A stretch of DNA of 64,000 nucleotides from Prosapia bicincta (Eukaryota > Arthropoda > Insecta > Hemiptera > Cercopidae). A program made the translations under genes and the position numbers. Shown here piece by piece: positions 24,031 to 34,302 of this stretch (the first letter of the stretch is position 1; each line of letters starts with the position of its first letter). The notes under the pieces were generated by a model. The model was not told where the DNA came from. It worked only from the letters and a program-made list of their open reading frames with translations, and did no database searches. Location of the stretch: NCBI GenBank assembly GCA_036971475.1, contig JBAIZL010000001.1, positions 136,271,692-136,335,691 on the forward strand, read 5' to 3'.

Positions 24031-25599
24031 TCCAGAAATCTCTATAACTTGGCATTTAGTACAGGGGTTAATATCGTGTAGTGTTAAACTTTTATGTCAC
24101 GAATAATACCTCCACAATAAGATTTTGTAATTTTGTTATACCTCATGTAAAAATTAATATTTGAAGGTGTTACACGTGGTCCCAAACACGTGAGGAGAGT
24201 TACGTAAGCGTTTAGTAGGTAATGCATTTTTGCAATACTTTATTACTAAATACTAATTGTTTAGCTGATTATATAGACCATTTGCTATTAATATTTATAT
24301 TTGATTTTAAGAAACAAATAAAAAAAAAAGTGTTTTTTGATTTAGAAATTTCAAAGCATATTATAGACATGGTCTCGGTAAAGATAAGATACGGAAGTCT
24401 AATTTAATTTTCAATGACACAAAACTGAGGCGCTTACTTGATGAAAATAGTTTGAGTTTTCCGTAACAGATAGCGTGCGACGTCTCTTGTAATTAGATTA
24501 ATGAGTAGCAGAATTCCGAAAGCTAATCTCGGGAAAACTTGATACTTAAGCAATCTGAGCATCTGCAATGGAAACATTGCAACAAGACTTGGATTAATGA
24601 GATACAACTGTGAGGACAATGTTTCATGGAGATATAACAAGTGTTACGACAATCTATACACGTGCAACGCTTGGCTGATGTGAAACAAGAAGAACCATTT
24701 GTAAGTCATTAAAAAAAAACTACCAATTAAAGTTGTGTAGAGAATGTTGAAAAGTCTTTCAAAACCTCTTAGAAATAACATTCGCTAGGTTTATAAATAT
24801 ATATTAGGTATCTGGAATAATATCTTCAGAATAAGTTGTCAGATGTTTAAACACAGACCGGGTGAAGTATGTAAACCAACTCTTTACCAAGTGTGTTGTC
24901 TTTAGGTTGTCGTGTTGCAAACATATAAAAAAGTTGGAATTGCGTACATCTATTTATCCTCCATATTTGTTACAAAATAACAGTTTATTACCAAACAGTG
25001 GTCCTCTTCATTTTATGCGTCTATGTTTCTTCTAATGTAAATTCAAATTTTCCCGCTTCTTTAAGTTTCTATTTGCACATTTATCTTATCAACTTGACAA
25101 CTAAACATGATCACACTTTTAACGGCCCTACAACAAATTAAACTTTAAGTATAGAACCAGCAACATAACTATACTTTTACAAGTTATCCTTTACTGATTC
25201 CTTTACTGTAAGATTCCACATTACAGAAAATAAATATTTCTTGCATTTACCAAGTTTAAACCATCGGTAAACAAGCATTAACCTCGTTTTAAATCCATTC
25301 AATCTTCTCTTTTCTTTCCTTCCAGTGATACCAACTTTAGCTGCTGTATGTTTACTTCGTACATTTTTATCGAACTTCTAGATGTAAGGACGTTTTTCAG
25401 TTGAGTGGAAGTTTAGACAAAATGTAATGGTTTAAAACTGTTTTAACTGTTAGCAGTATGTTTTTCAAACATCTTTCCAATTTAAATATATTTTTCTTAT
25501 GTGATAAAATGATGTAAATTTTTAATATAAACATTCAATTGATTCAAAAACATTTTCAACGGGAATATTTAACTGTGACATTATTCCGAAATTAGTTTC
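24031..25599. other. Right part of X, non-coding
   Basis: 24,035-24,250 matches 40,640-40,690 and 41,090-41,170; 24,830-24,900 matches 40,725-40,790. The part 24,900-25,599 has no match that I saw and no gene. Confidence 0.6.
24173..24192. promoter_or_regulatory. Paired CACGTG E-boxes
   Basis: Two CACGTG hexamers (24,173-24,178 and 24,187-24,192) spaced by GTCCCAAA-type sequence, inside a ~60 bp stretch almost unchanged in Y (41,103-41,165). In Y the second box reads CACGAG. bHLH factors are known to bind CACGTG; function here is inferred. Confidence 0.3.
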
Positions 25600-25639
25600 T
25601 ATATTTCTAAGTAAGAAAGTATAATACTGAGCCTTAAGT

Positions 25640-25915
25640 AGCTGTTGTGGAAGCGGGTCTAAATTTAGTTGGCGAAGTTTTCCGACAAGGTTTCTTGTAG
25701 ACAGTTCTGCGAGATTGGTTTTGTCGCATCGCATTGTGCTGTCTGCCTAATTACCTTCATTCCAATAACAAACCCTGACAAGAAAACCTATTTGCCGGAA
25801 ACATGGCAACCTTGAATTTAATTAATCGAAGCCACGAACGGAAGTTTTAACTGGATTCATACAATGTAACACCTTAAGGCGGGCAGAATTTGAAACTACA
25901 AAATCCCTTTAATCT
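25640..25915 (-). repeat. Inverted copy of 6,470-6,730
   Basis: The reverse complement follows the right third of the dispersed segment, including AAACCTTGTCGG, the CGACGAAATCAATCTCGCAG-like region, and GGCAGAATTTGAAACTACAAAA (seen forward here). Lies about 0.3 kb left of the microsatellite before the Penelope-like element. Confidence 0.8.
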
Positions 25916-26193
25916 TCCTAGATGCCACCATTTCAAATGTGGACGTCCATTTTTATATTCCTTTCCTTTGATGAGGATTGTTATACATGGAGAGGAGGAG
26001 AGGAAAATAAAGGGGCGAAAGAGAGATAGAGAGATGGCGTAAGTTTTAATTAATTTATAATGTTTCCACCATTATATTGGACATATTTGAGTAACATATG
26101 TGGAAAATAAAAAATCGAAGGTGAATACTATTTGGTCAACTATTACGTAGATTCAGTATTGATTATTATAATGACTAATACACACACACACAT

Positions 26194-26266
<73 letters not shown>
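25916..26266. repeat. Spacer and (CA)n(TA)n microsatellite before the Penelope-like element
   Basis: 25,916-26,178 is plain AT-rich sequence with a short GA-rich patch (25,990-26,035). 26,179-26,269 is (CA)n with TACA interruptions, then (TA)n, and it runs directly into the element's terminal repeat. Confidence 0.9.
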
Positions 26267-26272
<6 letters not shown>

Positions 26273-26290
26273 TTTCACTTATGTACTTAA

Positions 26291-28266
26291 ACAAGAATCT
26301 TTGGGAATTTCACCAAAGAAGAAATAAAGATACTCGAAAATAACACAAAAACCAACATCAAACCCAAATTACAAAACACAATAGAAAACCTCATAGTAGA
26401 AACAGAACTGGCAATAAATCTCATTAATTACGAAAATCAAGATAACATCAGAAACATAGCATCACACGAAATCAACAAAATCATCAACAAAAAATTCAAA
26501 AAAGGAAATCACATTGAAAATAAAATACAAATAAACCAAATTAACAAATTGAAACAAAAAATATTCAAAAACGAAATAATTGCAAATAAAGCGGACAAAA
26601 GCAACGCTACAGTAATCATATCAAAAACAGAATACAACCAAAAAACAGAAGAATTCATAAAATCCAACAATTGCATATAATTAAACAAAGACCTCACTAA
26701 AAAATACCAAAACAAAATCATACAATTAGCAAAAAATGACAATTTATTCAACCAAAAATACCCTTACCAATATACAATAGACAACCCAAAACCCCCCAAA
26801 ATGAACGCCCTCATCAAAATACATAAAATCAACAATTCCATAAGACCCTTAATAAATTTTAAAAATGCACCTGCCTATAAAATATCACAAATAATAGCCA
26901 AAAACCTAAAACACGAACTTAAATTGGAAAATAAATACACCATAAAAAACTCAATTGAATTAACGGAAATACTAAAAACAATAAACATAACCAAAAACAC
27001 CAAATTTATATAATTTGATATCACAAACATGTACTCTAATATACCAATTAACGAAACCATCCAAATAATAAAAAACAAATTAACTGACCTTAAAACCTAC
27101 ACCAAATATACAAACCAAATCACAAAATGTCTAAACACCATACTAAACCAAAACTATTTCATATTCAATAATAAGATATATAAACAAATAGATGGCTTAG
27201 CAATAGGATCACCACTTTCAAGTATAATATCAGAAATTTACCTCCAAAAACTTGACGAATTAATCACACAAACCATAAAAACACACGACCCCAACGGACA
27301 TTGGATACGATGTGTTGACGATGGATTATACATCTCACAAAATAAAGCAATAAATAATAACATCATCTTAAATGAAATCAATAACTTACACCCTAACATA
27401 CAATTCACCATGGAGGAAGAAATAAACAATAAAATAAACTATCTAGACCTAACATTGACCAGAAATACAAATAACATTGAATATTCTATTTATAGGAAAA
27501 ACACACAAACCATTAATACAATACCAAACCACTCCAACCATCCCCCGCAACATAAAATGGCCGCTTACAACTCACTTTTATACAGGATGCTAAACTTGCC
27601 TCTAAATAATGAAGAAAAAACCAAATAAAAACATATAATATATTAAATAGCCCCAAAAAATGGATACAATAAAAAAATATAGATAAATTAGAATTTAAAA
27701 TATTAAATAAATTAAAACAACCTAAAATCGAACCACAAACAACAAAATGGGCTACATTCACATACACAGGATACAACATAAAAGGAATAACTAAAACACT
27801 AAAAAATAATAATATTAACATAGCCTACAAAAACACAGGAAACATAATCAACAAAATAAACCAACCAGAAAAAATATGTCCCACACTTAATAACGGAATA
27901 TACACAATCGAATGCCCAGACTGTAATAAAATATACGTAGGCCAAACAAAAAAGAAATTAAAAGACAGATATCAAGAACACCTCAATGCATACATCAAAC
28001 CTGAAATTTATAACTCAAACTTAGCCACACACGCTATCAAAAACAAACACACATTCCCCACATTAAAAAACGTACACCTAATAAAAAAGGTTCAAAAAGG
28101 CCTCAAAATGACAATCTGGGAACAACTAGAAATTTATAAAAATAAAATCTTTAACGAACAAATACAAATAAAATCAAAAAACGATAAATTATTCAATCTA
28201 ATAGACAATATTAACCCCAAAACAAACTTTAAAAACTCGCACAGTGCAGTGAATCTAAAAATATAA
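26291..28266 (+). pseudogene. Penelope-like reverse transcriptase / GIY-YIG endonuclease, decayed
   Basis: Encodes the retroelement protein that nicks DNA and copies RNA at the target. The N-terminal region (from 26,291) shows the KEEIKILE and KADKSNATVII motifs typical before Penelope-like RT fingers (26,588-26,620). RT motifs follow: FDITNMYSNIP just after 27,013, GLAIGSPLSS near 27,195-27,225, and the catalytic motif CVDD (27,311-27,322), where this family usually has YVDD. The C-terminal GIY-YIG domain has GIY (27,895-27,903), a Cys pair CPDC, YVG (27,934-27,942), RYQEH and the conserved Glu in WEQLEIYK, then NEQ (near 28,111-28,160). Damage: in-frame TAA at 26,678, 27,011 and 27,670, and a frameshift near 27,605-27,640 (frame of 27,029 to frame of 27,661). 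There is no clear ATG. The plus strand is very A+C rich and G-poor, unlike its surroundings. Confidence 0.9.
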
Positions 28267-28276
28267 CATAACGGTA

Positions 28277-28389
28277 TACCAAGGTCAACGGGAAATCCAC
28301 TCAGCTCGCAGTCTACAACAACCCTGTTCAGTATGCCCGAGGATGACGGCACGGCCAGCCATTGAAAGTTGGCTCGCATAAATACCAAG
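28277..28389 (+). other. 3' untranslated end of the Penelope-like element with hammerhead-like motif
   Basis: A GC-richer stretch between the stop codon and the right inverted repeat. At about 28,334-28,367 it reads CCGAGGATG, ACGGC, a 7-base loop, GCCAT, TGAAAG. That is the order core / stem / core, with one C:A mismatch that a C-to-T change at a CpG would explain. Hammerhead motifs are known in terminal regions of Penelope-like elements. Here the first core is not the canonical CTGATGA, so this is at best a degenerate relative. Confidence 0.3.
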
Positions 28390-28424
28390 AAGATTCTTGT
28401 TTAAGTACATAAGTGAAAGTGATA

Positions 28425-31400
28425 AGTATATACAAGAAAACAGTGTTGCATAACTACAAATATATATATAACTCACACTTAAATGTATTTCAACAAAAAT
28501 CTTGTAATCTTTGAGAGTCGACTTTCGAGAGCTTATTAATTACCATGCTTTCATTTTCATATATTTATATACAATAATGTATAATAATAATAATAATAAT
28601 AATATATATAATCAGGGGCCAAAAAACATGAATTAAACGTGCGCTCAGTTCATTGACTCGTATTTCACCAATCACAAGGCAAAGTACAACAACGAAACAC
28701 CCCGTAACTGTTTCTGATATACGCCTGTTGTTGACAAAACAAATAAATAAAACCCTTTCATGATTGTGAAGAACCGAAGGAACGAGTATATTAATATTTT
28801 GTGAGTTTGAAAACCTAATTACATATTTACATTTCAGTAGAAAAAAACTAACTTTTGTTTTACAGCCGAACAAGTGTTGTTGGCAGGTCCATTACAAACG
28901 TTGCTCGTATCACGAAAGAACGTCCCAGCCGTCATGACGTCAGCCGCAGAATGTCACGATTGTTTGACGTGAATCTCTGTTTGTGTGAAAACAATTGCGA
29001 TTTATAATGAGCGCTCGAAAACACAAGGAAAGCGTATTTTCTCTTCTGTTTACTCTAATACAAATCTGTGCCGTGAATAAATATTAAAGAGGGATGTGTT
29101 GTCACCCCTCAAATCCCTCTATGCACATACAAAAATGGGTTGGGCAGCAGAATGTCCCCATGCATAAGGTCTATAATACTCTATAGATACTATAACGTTA
29201 ATAATAGGTTTCCAAAACCACTGCAAAATTCATTTATGACTTTAATACCCAGCAGCGTACCTTTAGGGAAATTAGTTAAACTCTTGAGTGTGCTTCTTGA
29301 AGATATAATATGAATTTCGGTATATGAGATGAAAGCAAACGGGTTTCGATACAAAGTAATACATTCACCTCGAATTATATGTTTCATGAACCTTGGCTAG
29401 TAGCTACACTAGATTTGATGGTCGATAGTAAAAGTCGTTGCCACAACGACGTAACAAGTCGTTTCCTTAATAATCGATAATAAGTCGATAATTTTATGCA
29501 AACCTTGACAAAGTTTAGTTAATCCTGAATTCAATATTTTTTAAACACAGTAGGTCCTATTTTCGTTATGACAAACAAATTCTAAGAACTTCAAGGACCT
29601 CATTTTACAACATAAAAACTTTTCTTTTTTTATATGTTACAAGTAAATATATTATATTTGCAAAAATTGCAAAAATGTAATTTTGTTATACGTTCTTTGT
29701 AACAACCAAGGTGTCCGACTGCCATGATTAAGATTTACTGGTAACTTTGTTCACCAATAATCACCGCTTTTCAAATAACACCAATCATTATAAGAGTACC
29801 TCTTCATATCAAGATATAATCCTAACCTGATTACGTCATTCCATCCCTTCTACTTGCCACTAACCACCAATCATGTCACGAGTGCTCTAATTAAATACCA
29901 AAATATTAAATATTAATTGAATTGCACATACTTCAATGTACTAAATGAACTATAAATACTTTAAACAAATAATTTTTGGTACTTTTTTGTTTGTATTTAT
30001 TACCGACATCTTGATCCTTCAAGTCTCCTCGTGGTTATACATCAGATTTGTAGCGGTTTTTGAAACCTCTCCCGGAGTAAGAAAATTGTATGCTGGAGGA
30101 TGTAAGGTGACTACTACCCTTTTAGTTATTATTCGCTTAATGTTTTATATAAATAGGCACAAACCAGCAAAAACATATTTTTTCTGTGATTGTCAGCTAA
30201 CTTTATAGCGTCCTCGTGTATAGTTAAAATGGCATTACACGACGGAAAAGGAACGTCTGCAATGATAAGATATGCCAACTGTACTGTGCATAAAATAATT
30301 TAATTTAAAAATACTTCGTAGTCTATTATGGGATATAATTCTGTAGCAAAAAATTACATATTAAAAAAACTATAAATAATCGTTGAGAATTAAAGGCTTT
30401 GGCCAATAAATTTATATAAATTGCTTTGCGTCAAAACGCATAATTATTATATGGCAACATCTCCTTCCAAACCCTTATGCAATTAATGAATATAAAAATG
30501 ACACAGAGATACATCGTTCAATAATGTTATAATGATATACGAATAACGATGAGATATTGGACTCTAAATAAAATACAATAATATATACGTTTCTAATGAT
30601 GAATTGAAAAACGTAATGAATTTTCATACCCTACGTTACAGACATGTATGTACATTTGTAATATTGCACCTTTGCTAAGTCTTACCACAGTTTCAGAATA
30701 AGTATGATCACTACGAATTTTTTTTTTAATTGAAAGATTTGTAAAAAGATCAACTACGAATTTGAAACTAGATATCTAGGCAATACCATTCAGGCAATAA
30801 ATTTAAATAAAGTTGCAAATGAAAATTCTAAGGGTGTTGAAAAATGATTTAAGGAGGGCTTAAAAATTATTAAAGTGTTGAAATGAGAATTTGGCCTAAT
30901 ATAAATATTAAAATAAACAAAGGGTTGAAAAGCGTTTATTTAATATTTACTCAAATACCCTTTAAAGTAACAAGAACTAAAATGCCTTAATGGCAGTGGT
31001 ATCCGTGCGGCTGGACCTTTTATCCTGTAGTTTAATCAATGAATTATTTGTGTGTCCAGTAACAGCATTAGAGACCTGTCAAACCTTTGTCACACGCAGA
31101 GACATGATTCCTGGCACAGACTGAGGATTTACGCAAACGTACTCCATTATCATGATACATATATGATGAAGCTGCATATTGGAATATTCTCAAATATATC
31201 GTCATCTCTAAGACGAACCGCTTCAACCATATTTACCGTTACACAATCTCGTGTAAATTCCTGAAAGATGACGTCGTGTTGTAAACATTCACTCTCAATT
31301 AATAAAATATTCATTTACTAAATTAATTTGTCCTGTAGTAACTTTAATGTCATTGTTTCTTAAATACTTATTGTTATGAGCTTTTGGCAACTTTTGGGTC

Positions 31401-31700
31401 CTCCGCCTCGAATTCAATAATTTATTCATGTTTAGTTTCAATGTTTATCAGCACTTAAGTGACTAGGGACGTCTACAGCTAATGAATACTCTATAATATG
31501 TGTACCAGATAACATTCATCCAGGAAGAGAAGAAGGAAAACATATACGAAGAGATTTGTAAGGAGGCACATAAAGTGAGAATGAATCCAACAAAAAACAT
31601 ACTGAGGGAAGTTATAGATCTAATTAGAACTCCATATATTTACTACACCGTTGCTTACAGGATTCGATTGCTATTGCATTATGATATAATTTTTTAAAAC
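28425..31700 (+). repeat. E, an old diverged copy of 9,250-10,720 plus 12,895-14,950
   Basis: 28,455-29,640 follows 9,250-10,720 (CTTTCGAGAGC.TATTA, GGCCAAAAAAC.ATGAATTAAAC, the CRE block), without the foldback element. At about 29,690 it jumps to sequence matching 12,895 and continues to 14,950. The ~2.2 kb between, which holds the (TA)n/(TG)n cluster and left half of the second M1, is absent. A (TAA)n tract lies at 28,571-28,600. No gene recognised; a 65-codon frame at 31,500-31,697 is not open in the sister copies. Confidence 0.85.
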
Positions 31701-33000
31701 TATAAGGTATAATCTTTCCTCTCAAACAGTAACAATTTTATTTCACTTCAGAAATAATTGTTGGTTATTTAAATTAATTTAATATATCTTCTTGTATAAT
31801 ATATATTTTTAATTAACCTATTAAGATAATATAATAAATGCCTGGAGAGAGTTGTAAACTTGGATAGACACCGTTTGTTGGTGGGAATTAACCCGTTAAC
31901 TCAATGTCACAGACTTGGCATTATAAGAGAAAGGAACCTAATTTCTATAATCTAATTTAATTTACGAAAATATATGAAACTATTCTAGTCTGGGCAAGTG
32001 CCTTTTACAGACATCCAGAATTGTTTTTTATTCACCTCAACTACCTCACTGAAACATGTCCATGAGGACTTTTAATGTCGAGCAATGAGGAGGGCCTAAA
32101 CTTCGTTAAACAAAAGTTTTTCGACAAGGTTTCTTTTAGACAGTTTTGCGAGATTGATTTTCTTGCATCACATTGAGCTGTCTGCCTAATTACTTTCATT
32201 CCATTAACAAACCGTGGTAAGAAGGCCAATTTGCCGGAAGCATGACAACCTTAGTTTAATTAAATATAGCCGCGAACGGGAGTTTTTTACCTAGATTCCT
32301 ACCATGTAATGCCTTGAGGAGGGCAGAATTTGAAACTACAAAACACTTTACTTTTCTTAAGCTTTACCAATTCATATATACATAAAGAGAGGCAGAGAGG
32401 AAAAAATCGAGAGAGAGAGAGAGAGAGAGAGAGAGTAAATTTTAATTAATTTTAAAAAGGTTGCTTAAACATGTAATCTTTTAATATAACGTACAAGCAG
32501 GTACATTATGTATTGGATTCAGTACCTCAGTAAAATATTCTCAAAAGGAACCACTTATCATTTCAGGTTTAATTTAGTTAACAACATTTTGAGAAAATAA
32601 TACAACCTCTTTCGCTGTAAAAGACTCACTTGGCTGAACTTATAAGAAGTAAGCAACTGGTGTTTCTTTTGTTTGCACACTAAGATAATGAATACCTTCT
32701 AGCCTTTATCTAAACACTTTAACAATGGGAAATAACCAGGTATTGTCTTCAAGTAACTGAAACTCGATTTGTACACTTGGCTGTGTTTAGTTTGTAGAGT
32801 TGTAGTGCGGAGAGGAAATGTGTTTTATAGGTTTATGCTTTGTGCGATTATTTGCTCAGGGCATGACAGCATAGCACTTATACGCCTATTATAGTGAAAC
32901 CCAGAGCTTGTAGGAAGCCACAGTAAGGCACAAAGTAATGCAAATATACAATGACATAAGATTTAATTAAATGTTTTCATCACATTAGTAAGATATTACC
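31701..33000 (-). repeat. Inverted copy of 5,930-6,730 with flanks
   Basis: 32,055-32,885 is the reverse complement of the whole dispersed segment, diverged, with a (GA)n tract at 32,411-32,435 inside. 31,745-32,050 shows only weak matches and no gene. Confidence 0.82.
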
Positions 33001-33440
33001 AGGTATTTGAAATACAAGCAAGAGAAATCGCAAGTACGTTGTGCTGCGTGAAAATAAGTCGTTTCAACATTAAAAATTATTAATATCAAAATTACATAAT
33101 GGGAAATAGTATAAACTCGAATGCGTGATCGAACGTTTCCCCTTGACAGTATGAATACGGATATGGAGATAGGGTTTAATGAATAAACTCGGCTTCTCGG
33201 AAGCTATAGTAAGCGACAAAGTAACGTAAACATAGAATGGACATAAGTGTCAATTAAATGTGTTCATCACATTAGCAAAACATATATAAACATCCGCTGT
33301 ACTCTTGCAAGCCAGTAAATGAATATATTTAAATGCATTCCCGGCTTCATGAGACCAGATAAATTCAGAACAAACCATTCAGCCACAATATTAATAAGTA
33401 TCTGAAATACAAACAACTAGAATTACAGTTATATTGTGAT
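32905..33440. repeat. Local tandem duplication, ~0.3 kb
   Basis: 32,905-33,020 and 33,190-33,430 share GAAGC.A.AGTAAG.CACAAAGTAA.G.AAA, ATGT.TTCATCACATTAG.AA and TATTTGAAATACAA-type motifs in the same order. No gene seen. Confidence 0.55.
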
Positions 33441-33889
33441 GTTGGAAATAACTGTGTTTAACAAAGACATAATGGAGTATAGTAGAAATATAAACCCTAA
33501 TAGTCAGTATAGGGACGTGGACATAGAGTACAATAAATATAGTGAGCGCAATGCTTATACTTACCGCCACACTATAATAATAATAATATTAATAATTACT
33601 ATAATAATTTTGCTTTAGAGACTCGGATGATTTTAAAGCAACAAAAAATACTTTTTGACAACGAACTTTTGACTTAAAAGCAAATTGACTATATAGCTCT
33701 TTAAATATAAACACATTAGGAATCAATTTATTAAATTGTAAAGAAATTATTAACAGTTTAGTAACGTTAAGTTACTTGAGTTAACTATTACAAAACTATG
33801 TCAATCCAAACTCAGGTGTCACTTCAGTCTTTACACTGCAACTAACTGTAAAACAGAATATTTGCTTTACATTTAATATTCCACATACA
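33441..33889. other. Non-coding left part of Y
   Basis: 33,441-33,700 has no match that I saw. 33,700-33,889 matches X at 15,440-15,600. No gene. Confidence 0.55.
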
Positions 33890-34159
33890 TTTAATATTTA
33901 TTACACATCTACTGATATTCATATGTCTACAATCTATTCTTATTTAGCTATTGTTATTCAGTGTTATTCGCTGATATTCAAGTGTAATGCAATCTCTTAT
34001 TACACAGATATTGCTATTTATATGAATATATATACAACCTTTCCTTACACATCTACTGATATTCAGATGTTTACAATCTATTCTTATTTATATATTGTTA
34101 TACACTGATATTCAAGTGTAATGAAGACTCTTTTTACACAGCTATTGCTATTCACATGC

Positions 34160-34225
<66 letters not shown>

Positions 34226-34302
34226 TCTTACACATCTACCGATATTCACTTGCATACTATCTATTCTTATTTAGCTATTGTTATACACTGATATTCAAAT
34301 GT
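33890..34302. repeat. Diverged ~40 bp satellite, left half, split by the LINE
   Basis: Monomers such as ACACAGCTATTGCTATTCACATG and GATATTCAAGTGTAATG belong to the same family as the array at 15,830-17,935, but are much less homogeneous. A (TA)n tract fills 34,162-34,220. The array resumes at 37,763. Confidence 0.88.
34291..34302 (+). repeat. Target-site duplication, left copy (12 bp)
   Basis: ATATTCAAATGT here is repeated exactly at 37,763-37,774, directly bounding the LINE. Being inside a tandem repeat, some of the match could be inherited from neighbouring monomers. Confidence 0.75.

Larger units (their letters stand above)
26267..28424 (+). mobile_element. Penelope-like element with ~35 bp terminal inverted repeats
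   Basis: The ends 26,267-26,301 and 28,390-28,424 are perfect inverted repeats (about 35 bp, outermost bases shared with (TA)n). Between them lies a single RT plus GIY-YIG endonuclease coding region read left to right. The element sits between (CA)n(TA)n on the left and a second partial copy of the terminal core (28,455-28,500) on the right. Penelope-like elements are known for variable terminal repeats, both direct and inverted. The 2.16 kb length and the presence of both N-terminal and endonuclease regions suggest it is near full length. Confidence 0.85.

Noticed and set aside
23521..24081. Decapeptide-repeat frames (YKYILYMWHI / FINIYYICGI)
   Set aside because: A by-product of a 30 bp minisatellite; the Y copy lacks it.
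26678..27672. Idea that in-frame TAA codons in the Penelope-like ORF are read as an amino acid (alternative code)
   Set aside because: The LINE uses a standard reading, a frameshift is also present in the Penelope-like ORF, and an A-rich sequence makes TAA the likeliest decay stop.
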